64,000 bases of DNA from a virus (IMGVR_UViG_3300034072_000926:291621-355620), one strand, 5' to 3'; positions 41,869 to 51,057 are shown, numbered from the stretch's first letter. Translations and numbers: made by a program. Notes: a model not told the origin generated them from the letters alone.

Positions 41869-42843
41869 ATGGGAATCAGAATTACAGGTCGATATATTCC
41901 TAGTGGCAAGTTGAGGTTTAGGCGCTCTCTTATCGCTCCTATCTTTGCTTCCCTGCCAAGCATCACTCATCCAGATCTACTTGCTACGAGCACCTTTACC
42001 GCAGTAACGGGAACGGTTCTTCCGGCCAATGCTGTGATTACTCGTCGCTGGCTACTTGACGGTCAAGTGATTGGAACAGGTGAGACTGTTGTGCCAAATG
42101 CAACCGGTTCTCTTGTACTTGAGGTTACTGCAACAAATGGTGCAGGCTCAGTCACCGAAACTACCGCTCCACTTGTTTTGACTTTCCCAGTTCCAACCTT
42201 CACTGTCAATCCAAGTATCAGTCCAAATGGTGGTCCGATGGATTCGCTCTTTACTGGTAATGACGGAACCTTTGCAAATGGAACGGTGACTTCGAGGTTG
42301 TGGTTGTTGAATGGCGAAGTAATCAACGGCGCAACCGAGAATACCTATATCCCAGATGGTATGGGTCCTCTGATCTACCGCGTGACCATCACTGGTCCAG
42401 GTGGCACTCTTACTCGTTCATCCTCTCCTGTCACAGTAACGGCAGTTCCTGAGAAGTTGAATCCACCTACTTGGAATATGCAGACTGGTAACTTGGGCAC
42501 CTTCGCAGAAGGCACCTCTATCAGTATTCCACTATTGGCAGTTGACTCGGAAAACAATATTCAGAAGTATGAAGTAACGAGCGGTGCTCTTCCAAACGGA
42601 ACGTCCTTGAACCTGATGACTGGTCTGATTACCGGTGAATTGGCAGAAGTTGTCGCCGACACCGTTTACACCTTTACTATCAGGGTTACTGACCGAACCA
42701 ATTTGACATTGACAGGAACGTTCTCGATCAACGTCGCAAACGTGAAGACCACTGTTTTGTGGGAAACTGATAATGAAACGACTCTTGCAGAACCTGCACC
42801 AGGTGAGCCTGTAAGTGTTACCTTGGAGGCATCAAGTAACTAA
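41869..42843 (+). CDS. Ig-like and cadherin-like structural protein, 324 aa
   Basis: Residues 30-200 contain two Ig-like/PKD-like units with matching cores (RRWLLDGQVIGTGETVVPN and SRLWLLNGEVINGATENTY). Residues 205-324 are a cadherin-like domain (PPTWNMQTGNLGTFAEGTSI) nearly parallel to the C-terminus of the minus-strand gene at 9075-10121. The stop overlaps the next start (TAATG). It opens a five-gene plus-strand fibre operon. Confidence 0.82.
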   Translation: MGIRITGRYIPSGKLRFRRSLIAPIFASLPSITHPDLLATSTFTAVTGTVLPANAVITRRWLLDGQVIGTGETVVPNATGSLVLEVTATNGAGSVTETTAPLVLTFPVPTFTVNPSISPNGGPMDSLFTGNDGTFANGTVTSRLWLLNGEVINGATENTYIPDGMGPLIYRVTITGPGGTLTRSSSPVTVTAVPEKLNPPTWNMQTGNLGTFAEGTSISIPLLAVDSENNIQKYEVTSGALPNGTSLNLMTGLITGELAEVVADTVYTFTIRVTDRTNLTLTGTFSINVANVKTTVLWETDNETTLAEPAPGEPVSVTLEASSN

Positions 42844-43994
42844 TGGCTAAAATACTTTCCATCCGTTACACTATTGTCGGCGGAAGCTTGCCTAATGGCA
42901 TGAAGCTGAATCCTGATACTGGTAATATCACAGGTTCTCCTGGTTTTGATGCTTTAGGACAAGGTCCTGCTTGGCAAGGACCAGCTAGTGGAAGTTTGGG
43001 TTCTTACAATGAGGGCGATGCGTTTAGTTCTGTCACGCTCTCTGCAAATACTGATAAGACTCCGGTAATATTCAGTCTTCCCACTACTAAGGATGTTCTT
43101 CCTTGGGGCATTCAGATCAATCCAACAACTGGCGTGATTAGTGGAACTTTCTCCCCTCTTCTATTACGAGTTAAAGAAGAAGGTAGCACAAGTGATGGTC
43201 CGGTCTGGAATACACCGTTTGGTAAACTTGCAGGATATGATGAGGACTTTGTTGCCAGCGTAAGTCTGTCAGCGACGCCGATCCTTAATAGGACTCTAAA
43301 GTATTACGAACTGGTATCGGGTTATCTTCCTTGGGGATTGAAACTGAATACACAGACTGGCGTAATTTCGGGATCTGTAGGTCGACTAAAGACTCCGGGT
43401 GTATTCGTAGACGTTCCCAAATTGCCAATCCCTGTTTGGGTTACTGCAACAAATATGGGAACCTTTCATGAAGGTGAGGCATTCAATACTTCACTTGTCG
43501 CAACACCTGATGCGGGCAGATCCCTTGTCAAATATACCGTGAGAGAAGGTTATTTGCCCTGGGGGTTGAAACTGAATACCCAGAATGGCAATATTGCAGG
43601 CACTCTTGTTGATATCTTCAAGCGAAATGAAGCCAACTATTATGATGCAACTAAGGATCCAGTATTCAGCAATACTGTGAGCTTGAATGGATCGAATACA
43701 ACAGTTGGTGAGGGCGGTAGTCTTGGATCCTATGCTAAGGGAGCCAGTATGACTGCTACCGTGACCGCAGCACCGACAAGTGGTAGAACAATAAGAAACT
43801 ATTCGGTGACTATTGGAGCGCTTCCATTCGGTCTAAAGCTGAATAAACTCACAGGTGAGGTTTCAGGAACCATTGTAAATACGACAATGGTTCAGAGTAA
43901 AAGTTACTCATTCACAATTACGGCATACGATCAGGGTGGTAGTTTTAATCTAGTCAACCACGCAAGCCGTTCCTATACAATTACGGTCCAATAA
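42843..43994 (+). CDS. tandem putative-Ig fibre protein, module copy 1
   Basis: A 383-residue protein made of about five repeats of the type LPWGIQINPTTGVISGTF, LPWGLKLNTQTGVISGSV, LPWGLKLNTQNGNIAGTL, LPFGLKLNKLTGEVSGTI, each preceded by a GSLGSYNEGD-like strand. This is the putative-Ig (dystroglycan cadherin-like) repeat of adhesins. It is a close paralog of 45181-46335 over its full length. Confidence 0.85.
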   Translation: MAKILSIRYTIVGGSLPNGMKLNPDTGNITGSPGFDALGQGPAWQGPASGSLGSYNEGDAFSSVTLSANTDKTPVIFSLPTTKDVLPWGIQINPTTGVISGTFSPLLLRVKEEGSTSDGPVWNTPFGKLAGYDEDFVASVSLSATPILNRTLKYYELVSGYLPWGLKLNTQTGVISGSVGRLKTPGVFVDVPKLPIPVWVTATNMGTFHEGEAFNTSLVATPDAGRSLVKYTVREGYLPWGLKLNTQNGNIAGTLVDIFKRNEANYYDATKDPVFSNTVSLNGSNTTVGEGGSLGSYAKGASMTATVTAAPTSGRTIRNYSVTIGALPFGLKLNKLTGEVSGTIVNTTMVQSKSYSFTITAYDQGGSFNLVNHASRSYTITVQ

Positions 43995-44005
43995 GGGGTA
44001 AAACA

Positions 44006-45181
44006 ATGGCAGTATTTCCTTTCACCGTCCGAGCAACCGACAGCGAAGGCTCTTACTCGGATCGTCAATTCAATATTACGGTTCGAAACAGTCGAGTAGA
44101 ACGTTTCATGGTTATTGACTCGTCCGACGCATGGACTAGTCCTGACGGCACTACCTGGACTCAGAGACTTGGCCAGGGCGGAGTCGCTTGTGCTTATGGC
44201 AACGGCTTTTGGCTAATTGTTAAGTCTGGAACTTTCAGTATTTCTAAGAGCTCCGATGGTATCAATTATAACTCTATTCTTTCAGCCAACATGACTTATT
44301 TGGATGAAGGCGGCGCCACAGTGACAGCACCAGTAACAACTGGTGTAACGCGCCTTAAGTTCTTCAATGGTAAGTTCTATATGGTTGCACCTATGTCAAC
44401 TTCCTATTTTTTATGGACAACAGTTGATGGTATTACTTGGAATCGAAAGACTCTATTTGCATCAGTGAATACTGATTTGGGATCGGCTATGGCCGCAGGT
44501 TCTAATTTTTCTCGTTTCGAGTTCTGCGAAGATGGAGACACTCTGATCATTCCTTTCAGTGTTCGAGGATCAACAAACGTGGCAAGCGGATATTCTACTT
44601 GCTTGGGTTGGACTACCACTGATGGTGTGACTTTTAATCAGATCAAGAATATTTCCAATACCACAGCTACGATTGCAGGATGTTCTTACTTGAGTCGAGT
44701 AAATGGCATGTATATTGCTCAAGGCGGTAGCCATAACAATACGGTTCAAGCGGCTAATAACTATATCTATAGTTCAGATGGTATCAACTGGACAGTAGGT
44801 ACCTATCCAGGTAATGCTGGCACAACGTCAGCGACTGCAAATACTAGGATTTTCTATTCTAATGGTCAGCTATACTTGTTCACAGGTAAAGGAACAACAG
44901 CAGGACCAGGGTATTATTACACCAGTCTTGATGGTATTACTTGGACAGAGAATAGCTACAAGAAGTTCCAGACCTCGAATAGTGCTCAATATACCTATGC
45001 GTTGTATAAGAATGGTATCTATCTTGTAACCGCAAGTCTTGCTAGTGGTGTAGACACCACTACTGACTTTTCTGCTCCAAATAACGGTTTTCGACTTTCA
45101 GTCGACGGTGTAAACTGGACATACGTGAATACAAGAGCTGTTGGCACAACCTATTCCTATAATGATATTGCAGCAATGTAA
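44006..45181 (+). CDS. beta-propeller-like fibre-tip protein, module copy 1
   Basis: A 391-residue protein. The first 30 residues are a linker domain (VRATDSEGSYSDRQFNITVR). The rest has repeated strands W-T-S-x-D-G-x-x-W (DAWTSPDGTTW, KSSDGINYNSI, WTTVDGITWNRK, WTTTDGVTFNQI, YSSDGINWTV, YTSLDGITWT, LSVDGVNWTYV), about seven units as in a sialidase/BNR-type beta-propeller. Asp-box-like S-x-D-G-x-x-W is present, but no catalytic sialidase residues were identified. Likely a receptor-binding head. Confidence 0.83.
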   Translation: MAVFPFTVRATDSEGSYSDRQFNITVRNSRVERFMVIDSSDAWTSPDGTTWTQRLGQGGVACAYGNGFWLIVKSGTFSISKSSDGINYNSILSANMTYLDEGGATVTAPVTTGVTRLKFFNGKFYMVAPMSTSYFLWTTVDGITWNRKTLFASVNTDLGSAMAAGSNFSRFEFCEDGDTLIIPFSVRGSTNVASGYSTCLGWTTTDGVTFNQIKNISNTTATIAGCSYLSRVNGMYIAQGGSHNNTVQAANNYIYSSDGINWTVGTYPGNAGTTSATANTRIFYSNGQLYLFTGKGTTAGPGYYYTSLDGITWTENSYKKFQTSNSAQYTYALYKNGIYLVTASLASGVDTTTDFSAPNNGFRLSVDGVNWTYVNTRAVGTTYSYNDIAAM

Positions 45182-46335
45182 TGGCAACTAAAAAGATCCT
45201 CTCAATCCGCTATACCTTGGTAGCAGGACAGCTACCAAATGGTATAACTCTAAACCCTGATACTGGGGCGCTTTCGGGCTCTCCAGGCTCGGATGCTCTT
45301 GGTCTTGGTCCAACCTGGAACACCACTGCTGGTAGCATCGGAACATATGATGAAGGTAATACCATTACCACCGTGACCTTTAATACTACCTCAAATAAAG
45401 GACCAGTATCCTATGGTCTAGCGAGCGATGACGACAAACTTCCTTGGGGACTTGAACTTAATCCGGTGTCTGGAACAATATCGGGAACCATTGCACCACT
45501 TCTACTTCGTGTCGCCGAAGCAGGAGTTACCTTTGATGGCCCGACCTGGACGACACCTTTTGGTCGTCTAGCAGCTTACGATGAGGATTTTGTTTCAAGT
45601 ATCAGCCTGACTGCCGCACCGCGCGGAAGCAGAACAATCAAGCATTACCAAGTGATTGACGGAGCTCTTCCTTGGGGTCTTGAATTGAATGGACCGACTG
45701 GTGTCATTTCGGGCAAGGTTGGACGACTAAAGAATCCAGGTGCGTTCGTTGACGTTCCTAAGTTGCCGATTCCAGTTTGGACTAATAGTGCGGCTCTTGG
45801 AACTATTTGCGAATATGAAAGTGCCACCTATACTTTGATTGCGACTCCTGATACTGGTCGTTCGATGGCTAAGTATTCGATTCGTGAAGGTGCCTTACCA
45901 TTCGGCCTAACAATCAATTCTCAGACCGGTGTTATTTCCGGATCAGCCGTCGAGCTGAAGAAGCGAAACGAACCAGTGTATTATGATGCGACAAATGATC
46001 CAACCTTCTCAAATACTGTGAAGATCAATAATGTTGATACCACAGTTCAGGACGGTGGTTCTATTGGATCGTATGCCAAGGGAGCGACCGTTTCTGCAAT
46101 TTTCTCGGCGACTGCGGTTTCCGGAAGAGCTATCAGGAATTATGCGATAACTAATGGTGTTCTACCGTTTGGCTTATCACTTAATAGTATGACTGGTGAG
46201 ATCTCAGGAACCATTCTTAATACTGTTCGTGTTCAATCAAAGACTTATACTTTCACAGTAACGGCTATTGATAAGAATGCGAATTACTTCTTACAAAATA
46301 AGACCAGTAGGTCTTTCACTCTAACTGTTCAGTAA
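45181..46335 (+). CDS. tandem putative-Ig fibre protein, module copy 2
   Basis: A 384-residue paralog of 42843-43994 with the same order of repeats (LPWGLELNPVSGTISGTI, LPWGLELNGPTGVISGKV, LPFGLTINSQTGVISGSA, LPFGLSLNSMTGEISGTI). Its start overlaps the stop of the previous gene. Confidence 0.85.
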   Translation: MATKKILSIRYTLVAGQLPNGITLNPDTGALSGSPGSDALGLGPTWNTTAGSIGTYDEGNTITTVTFNTTSNKGPVSYGLASDDDKLPWGLELNPVSGTISGTIAPLLLRVAEAGVTFDGPTWTTPFGRLAAYDEDFVSSISLTAAPRGSRTIKHYQVIDGALPWGLELNGPTGVISGKVGRLKNPGAFVDVPKLPIPVWTNSAALGTICEYESATYTLIATPDTGRSMAKYSIREGALPFGLTINSQTGVISGSAVELKKRNEPVYYDATNDPTFSNTVKINNVDTTVQDGGSIGSYAKGATVSAIFSATAVSGRAIRNYAITNGVLPFGLSLNSMTGEISGTILNTVRVQSKTYTFTVTAIDKNANYFLQNKTSRSFTLTVQ

Positions 46336-46347
46336 AGGACTCAAAAG

Positions 46348-47526
46348 ATGGCAGTATTCAATTTTACAGTTCGCGCAACGGATAGTGAGGGTTCCTACGC
46401 GGATCGTCAATTCAATATCACTGTTCGCAATAGTCGTGTCGAGCGCTTCATGATCGTCGATAATAATGACGCCTGGACTTCGCCAGATGGAACCACTTGG
46501 ACCCAACGAGTAGGTCAGGGCGGAGTTACTTGTGAATATGGTAACGGTTTCTGGTTGATTAAGGCCGGTGCCGCTTACAATGCTGGTTTTCGTAAAAGCA
46601 CAGATGGTATCAACTACAATTTCATCCCTTACTCTTCTTTGATTTGTTTAGAAGCAGACGGATCTACTGCTACAAGCAATCCTCTTTCGTCAGTAGGCAC
46701 ATCACAAGCGAGACTGAAGTTTTGGAATGGAATGTTTTGGCTTGTCGCATTAAGCCCTAGCTACTATCATATTTGGGCTTCCGTTGATGGTATCACTTGG
46801 GTAAGGAAATTTTCTCAAACATGGACTACAACTTCCGCAAGCTTGACGACTGCAACTGTACCAAGTATTGAACCAACTGTGGATGGTGATACTATGTTCT
46901 TTCCATCATTTTATGGTAACATTACGATTAGTGGAGCAAATGCTCCAGCTGGATGGTCGACGACTGATGGAACTACATTCAATGTCATCCGAGATATTGC
47001 GATCACTACTGCGGCTGCCGGCGGTGCGCAGCAACTAATGCGAGTCAATGGTCTTTATATTGGTCGAGGAATGTCCTCGACCACAACGGTAACTGCCGAT
47101 TACAAATACTCGACTGATGGTGTGAACTGGACGACGGTAGCTAATCCAGGATCAATATTTGGTTCCGGTATCACAGCGGCGTCGTCGTTGATCTATGCTA
47201 ATGGTAAATTGTATTGGTTTAACAGAAAGTCGGCCTCTAATGCCTACTCTGGTGAACAGTATTGGACATCAGTCGATGGTATAAATTGGACGCTCAAATA
47301 CATGAAATTGTTCAACTCAACCACATCCGAACGCTACACCAAAGTTATCTTTAAGAACGGTTTGTTCATTGCAATCGGTAGTGTAGGTCAGGCAGCAGGA
47401 ACTGACGAATCATCGGATTTGACGGCTATCAATAATGGTTTCCGAGTATCACTCGATGGAGAAACATGGACCTGGGTCAACGCGCGAGCAATCGTCACTT
47501 TATATAACGATGTCGCAGCAATGTGA
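46348..47526 (+). CDS. beta-propeller-like fibre-tip protein, module copy 2
   Basis: A 392-residue paralog of 44006-45181. The N-terminal 60 residues are almost identical between the copies, while the propeller blades diverge, the pattern expected if the tip is under diversifying selection. The gene ends in front of a strong terminator. Confidence 0.84.
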   Translation: MAVFNFTVRATDSEGSYADRQFNITVRNSRVERFMIVDNNDAWTSPDGTTWTQRVGQGGVTCEYGNGFWLIKAGAAYNAGFRKSTDGINYNFIPYSSLICLEADGSTATSNPLSSVGTSQARLKFWNGMFWLVALSPSYYHIWASVDGITWVRKFSQTWTTTSASLTTATVPSIEPTVDGDTMFFPSFYGNITISGANAPAGWSTTDGTTFNVIRDIAITTAAAGGAQQLMRVNGLYIGRGMSSTTTVTADYKYSTDGVNWTTVANPGSIFGSGITAASSLIYANGKLYWFNRKSASNAYSGEQYWTSVDGINWTLKYMKLFNSTTSERYTKVIFKNGLFIAIGSVGQAAGTDESSDLTAINNGFRVSLDGETWTWVNARAIVTLYNDVAAM

Positions 47527-47531
47527 TACAA

Positions 47532-47562
47532 AAATGGACCGGGAAGTTCTCCCGGTCCATTT
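47532..47562 (+). terminator. rho-independent terminator after the plus-strand fibre operon
   Basis: A 13-bp perfect stem AAATGGACCGGGA/TCCCGGTCCATTT with a 5-nt loop, 6 bp after the stop at 47526. The A/T-flanked stem may work in both directions. Confidence 0.85.
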
Positions 47563-47621
47563 ACCGCTCTGCTAGAGCTTCTTAGAACTTTTCCGACCTC
47601 TGAGCAGTCCGACTACCCAAT

Positions 47622-47660
47622 GCCCGCACGACCTAGTTCATTGGTCGTCTGCGGGCTTTT
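47622..47660 (+). terminator. second terminator-like hairpin
   Basis: GCCCGCA-CGACC and GGTCG-TC-TGCGGGC form a 12-bp stem with a 2-nt bulge, followed by TTTTCT on the plus strand. It overlaps the 3' end of the convergent minus-strand gene, and would block plus-strand read-through into it. Confidence 0.7.
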
Positions 47661-48273
47661 CTATCTCGTCAATGAGAGTTATCCGTTCAGTGACATGGAT
47701 CTCATCATGCGACAATTTGAACATCATCACATCTTTGGGATCGTTGAAGAAGTAGGTCGCGTTGAAATGAACATTGGCCGAGTAATCGTTGGGACGATCC
47801 TTAAAATAATCCCTGCACCATTCTGACATCTCACGAATATGTTCAGTAGAATAGGATCCATTCCTGAGCCTGGCCTTAACTCGCACCGCATAACGGAACT
47901 TGTCGAAGAATAGCTTCTTGCGAATGATTACCTTCTCGGAGTCGAGAACTTTCGCATGGTTGCTGTTCAGGGGTTTCTCATATTCGACAAAGTTCTCCTC
48001 ACCGATAACAGACTTGAGGTATTCAAAGACTTGCTCGTCTTTGAAGAACACAGTGAAGTGAATCGAGTTAGTCTTCCAGCTGAAATGGGTGTGCCATTGT
48101 CCGCTCGAAGTCTGAATACCGCGCCAATCAGCTTTGCTATACTTTCTATTCATCAGCCAAGTAATGACTTCCTGAGTTGGAAGTTTCTTGTCCTTTTCTG
48201 TGATTTGGCAGTTGACAACTAGGCGTCGGTCGAATACTTTATAGTAGAGTTTCTTTGTAGCCAGTTCTTTCAT
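47638..48273 (-). CDS. W-FKLW family protein, two-domain, 211 aa
   Basis: The longest member. The first half has VITWLMNRKYSK and ends FFKDEQVFEYLKSVIGE; the second half has MSEWCRDYFKDR and ends NDPKDVMMFKLSHDE, followed by a 20-residue charged tail. Both halves fit the family pattern, so this is a fused or duplicated pair. It is last in the operon led by the TPM gene. Confidence 0.78.
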   Translation of the reverse strand: MKELATKKLYYKVFDRRLVVNCQITEKDKKLPTQEVITWLMNRKYSKADWRGIQTSSGQWHTHFSWKTNSIHFTVFFKDEQVFEYLKSVIGEENFVEYEKPLNSNHAKVLDSEKVIIRKKLFFDKFRYAVRVKARLRNGSYSTEHIREMSEWCRDYFKDRPNDYSANVHFNATYFFNDPKDVMMFKLSHDEIHVTERITLIDEIEKPADDQ

Positions 48274-48281
48274 AATACTTC

Positions 48282-48521
48282 CTAAAAGCGAAGCCTAATC
48301 ATCATTGCATCGCGATCTGAATATGCAGTGATTACGATTGACAGCCTGGAAGTGTTTACAGTTGGACCGGGAACGACTGACGGATGAGCAGATACGACTC
48401 CGTGCCATTCTACTTCGTTAACCCATTCCTTAAACCCTTTATAGTCCATATCTCCCAAGAGGATTTGGAAGCGATGCCGACCGTCCTCAAAGAAATAGGT
48501 TAGGATTCGAGCGTCATTCAC
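48282..48521 (-). CDS. W-FKLW family small protein, divergent
   Basis: A 79-residue member: FKEWVNEVEWHG and SDRDAMMIRLRF, with IRL in place of FKL. Confidence 0.77.
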   Translation of the reverse strand: MNDARILTYFFEDGRHRFQILLGDMDYKGFKEWVNEVEWHGVVSAHPSVVPGPTVNTSRLSIVITAYSDRDAMMIRLRF

Positions 48522-48823
48522 CAGAACCTCGCTTTGAAAAGCCTTGCCTTTTTCTTTTCAAAAATTCGGATAGTGACGAAGTAAAATGTATTACCACACA
48601 TTGTGAATGATTTATCAAATTCTGGTTTACTGCGACGCTCAGGGACTTTTGCAAACTCGTAAGAACCTGCAAAAGCATCGAGCCAATCCTTCATCAGATC
48701 AACATCGTTTACAAGGATTTCAAATACATAAGCATGTGGTCGAACGAGCGGATCGCCTTGGTAAGAAGACACCCAAGCGTCTTCTTCTCCAAAATATTCT
48801 GCGAATGAGATAAGGTCTTCCAT
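48518..48823 (-). CDS. W-FKLW family small protein
   Basis: A 101-residue member: MKDWLDAFAGSYEF and EKKKARLFKARFW. Overlaps the next gene by ATGA-type 4 bp. Confidence 0.78.
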   Translation of the reverse strand: MEDLISFAEYFGEEDAWVSSYQGDPLVRPHAYVFEILVNDVDLMKDWLDAFAGSYEFAKVPERRSKPEFDKSFTMCGNTFYFVTIRIFEKKKARLFKARFW

Positions 48824-48861
48824 TGCCCTACAATAAAGGCAAGGTCACGCGGAAGTCATTA

Positions 48862-49098
48862 TTAGTGTGACATGCGACACCAAAGAGCGCTTGACTTCTC
48901 GATGAAATGGAAACTGCACGACCAGTTCTGGTCATCGACCTGCATGACTTCACCGGCGGTCCAGGTCTTGTCCTCTAGGTGATCCATGCACCAATGTTTG
49001 ACATATGCCAGTTCAAGCAAAGTGCCGCGATACACAAGCACGAATGGGAGAGGGTATTCCTCTTTCCCTGTAAAGTCGTGGTAATACTTGAGTTTCAT
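48862..49098 (-). CDS. W-FKLW family small protein, divergent
   Basis: A 78-residue member: VKHWCMDHLEDKTW and an end IEKSSALWCRMSH that keeps only A-L of the FKL motif. Confidence 0.75.
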   Translation of the reverse strand: MKLKYYHDFTGKEEYPLPFVLVYRGTLLELAYVKHWCMDHLEDKTWTAGEVMQVDDQNWSCSFHFIEKSSALWCRMSH

Positions 49099-49367
49099 AT
49101 CGCGCTCAGCTTGAACCTGAGGGCATCTGAGGGCGACTTGAATGCGAACTTTGTCTGCACTTCAGCAGTCGTAAGACCTTTTGCGAAATTAACCCTGTTC
49201 TGAATACCGAGTGGGGTTCCAGCATTGGTGGGTTCATTCGCGCTGTAGATGACCCACATGGTTTTGTTTTTGTCGCACCATTGCCGTGCCCGTTCCACTT
49301 CGTCGACAGTGCCGGTGAAGTAGATCCAGGTCAGGCCGTTAACGACTAGGGTTTTATCAAATCTCAT
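49095..49367 (-). CDS. W-FKLW family small protein
   Basis: A 90-residue member: ARQWCDKNKTMWV and SPSDALRFKLSAI. Confidence 0.8.
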   Translation of the reverse strand: MRFDKTLVVNGLTWIYFTGTVDEVERARQWCDKNKTMWVIYSANEPTNAGTPLGIQNRVNFAKGLTTAEVQTKFAFKSPSDALRFKLSAI

Positions 49368-49606
49368 GTCACACTCAACTTGAACATCATTGCGTCATTT
49401 TTGGATTGAAAGGTCACGACCATGTAATGGGCATCTTTCAATCCACTATCCGGGAGGACACAGATCGGACCAATCGATACATCTTTGCCATATCGCTCGA
49501 AGGTTTCAAGAGATATTAGGCGTAGACTTTGCGGAGTGGCAGATACCCAAACGGATACCTGTCCACTACTTGGCCAATTGTCAAGTGATCGGAGGTGTTT
49601 CGTCAT
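49364..49606 (-). CDS. W-FKLW family small protein
   Basis: An 80-residue member ending SKNDAMMFKLSVT; the Trp helix motif is replaced (LETFERYGKDV). It starts 12 bp after the TPM gene. Confidence 0.78.
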   Translation of the reverse strand: MTKHLRSLDNWPSSGQVSVWVSATPQSLRLISLETFERYGKDVSIGPICVLPDSGLKDAHYMVVTFQSKNDAMMFKLSVT

Positions 49607-49618
49607 AGTGGATAGGGC

Positions 49619-50581
49619 TTACCAATCGGAGCCACCGCCTCCGCCACCGCCCGAGCCACCATCGCCGGAGAATGAATCCGAAGAGGAGGAACCAGAGGAT
49701 GAACCCCAGTCATAAGAGGGCGGGCTAGGAGGGGGAGAAGACCGCATCCAAGAATCGTCATAGGACGGAGCAGGTGGAGGTGGCGGAGGTGAATAGGTCG
49801 ACTTTGGTGCCGGGATGGTCGGGACAGGTTTGATCGGGACAGTGGGTCGATACGTCGTATGCTGACGCACGATTTCCTCAGCCTTTGGGCGATCCTTTGC
49901 GACTGCCTTTCTTGCTTCTTCGTATTGAGCCTCGCGTTCCGCGGCTTCCTTCCTTTCATTTCGTATTGAAAAGATTAGGACAAGGATACTGCCTCCTGCA
50001 AGGGCACCAAGGAACAAGAGCAGAACAAAGCCCGCCGAATCACTGCCGTTTTGTTCTGCTGCGCGGCGTTTGTCCGAAGTGGCAACCTGTTGAGCGGTCA
50101 CAACTTCCTTTGTGATTTGCTTTTCGATGCCGGAGATACCCGTGAGGATTGCCGTCCCAGGGTATCCGTTCCGCATATAGGACTTCATTGACTCGGTGAT
50201 TTCCACGCTCTTCGCGTCGGTGAGTTCACCTTCCAGGCCATAACCAACAGCGATTTGGAGACGCCGAGGGTTGCTCATGCTGACGATGAGTAGAACGCCG
50301 TCATTGCGTTCCTTGCTGCCCAGCTTATAGTGGCGCAGAGCTTTCACGCCATAGTCCGCAGGGTCCTGACCACCCATATCTTTCAGGGTCAGAACTGCGA
50401 CTTGGTGATGAGTCTCTTTGTAGATACGGCGGAGTTCACCGTCGATCGTTGCCTTCTGGATCGGCCCGAGAATATCTGCCTGGTCGATCACAGGACTTCC
50501 GTTCATCGCCGGAAAGTTATCAGCGGCCAATGCTGGGACTGAACAGGTCAGCGCAGCCAAGGCCAGGATCAGCCGTTTCAT
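49619..50581 (-). CDS. secreted/membrane TPM-domain protein (YgcG-like)
   Basis: A 320-residue exported protein. Residues 1-19 form a signal peptide (MKRLILALAALTCSVPALA, cleavage before ADN). Residues 25-165 are a TPM domain (DQADILGPIQKATIDGELR; DGVLLIVSMSNPRRLQIAVG; YGLEGELTD), known from YgcG/Psb32 proteins. A membrane helix follows near 185-207 (FVLLLFLGALAGGSILVLIF), then a charged linker, Pro-rich stretch and a poly-Gly end SGGGGGGGSDW. This is the bacterial YgcG architecture almost intact, implying acquisition from a host. Envelope location is likely; its role in infection is unknown. Confidence 0.88.
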   Translation of the reverse strand: MKRLILALAALTCSVPALAADNFPAMNGSPVIDQADILGPIQKATIDGELRRIYKETHHQVAVLTLKDMGGQDPADYGVKALRHYKLGSKERNDGVLLIVSMSNPRRLQIAVGYGLEGELTDAKSVEITESMKSYMRNGYPGTAILTGISGIEKQITKEVVTAQQVATSDKRRAAEQNGSDSAGFVLLLFLGALAGGSILVLIFSIRNERKEAAEREAQYEEARKAVAKDRPKAEEIVRQHTTYRPTVPIKPVPTIPAPKSTYSPPPPPPAPSYDDSWMRSSPPPSPPSYDWGSSSGSSSSDSFSGDGGSGGGGGGGSDW

Positions 50582-50607
50582 TGTGATCTCCCTATTGAGT
50601 TACCACC

Positions 50608-50635
50608 TTAATAGCTGATCCTAGCCCATTGTCAA
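50608..50635 (-). promoter_or_regulatory. sigma70-like promoter for the TPM operon
   Basis: On the minus strand TTGACA (50635-50630), 16-nt spacer, TATTAA (50613-50608), followed by an AGGGAGA ribosome site and ATG 50581. Confidence 0.8.
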
Positions 50636-50643
50636 CAGAAAGG

Positions 50644-51057
50644 TTAGATGGAGGTTGGAAAGCTATGAGCGTAGAATACTGCGCCCGTGCCGTAGACTTC
50701 GCCATCCTCGAGGATCTTGAACTTCCCGTGTGGGAGAGTGGTCACGACTTGGAAGCCATCCTCAAAGTCAGTTTCGATGAATGGCGTGCCCCTCAGAAGT
50801 TTTTGGAAGTAGGGACATTCGCTTCCCTCTTCACAATCGCTAGTCGCGAGACCAGCTTGTGTGACGTAGATGCGACCGTTTTCCACTTCATCACTGAAGA
50901 TGCCGCGGAACTCAGTCATATCATCACTGTAACCGAAGACGACCAGGAGGTTATTTGCCTTGAGAACCTCCTCGAAACCCTCAGGCAATTCGTCACCATA
51001 TTCACGACCATTCAGTTGAGCGGCCGCCTCGGTGATTGTCATTCCAATCTCAATCAT
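50644..51057 (-). CDS. hypothetical protein, 137 aa
   Basis: A soluble acidic protein with a helical N-terminus (MTITEAAAQLNGREYGDELP) and beta-rich remainder, including two cysteines in DCEEGSECPYF. I do not recognise a family. It ends just upstream of the TPM promoter. Confidence 0.75.
   Translation of the reverse strand: MIEIGMTITEAAAQLNGREYGDELPEGFEEVLKANNLLVVFGYSDDMTEFRGIFSDEVENGRIYVTQAGLATSDCEEGSECPYFQKLLRGTPFIETDFEDGFQVVTTLPHGKFKILEDGEVYGTGAVFYAHSFPTSI

Noticed and set aside
41794-41970. 59-codon N-terminal extension of the 38956-41793 gene
   Set aside because: It runs through both late promoter boxes, and the downstream ATG has a strong ribosome site.
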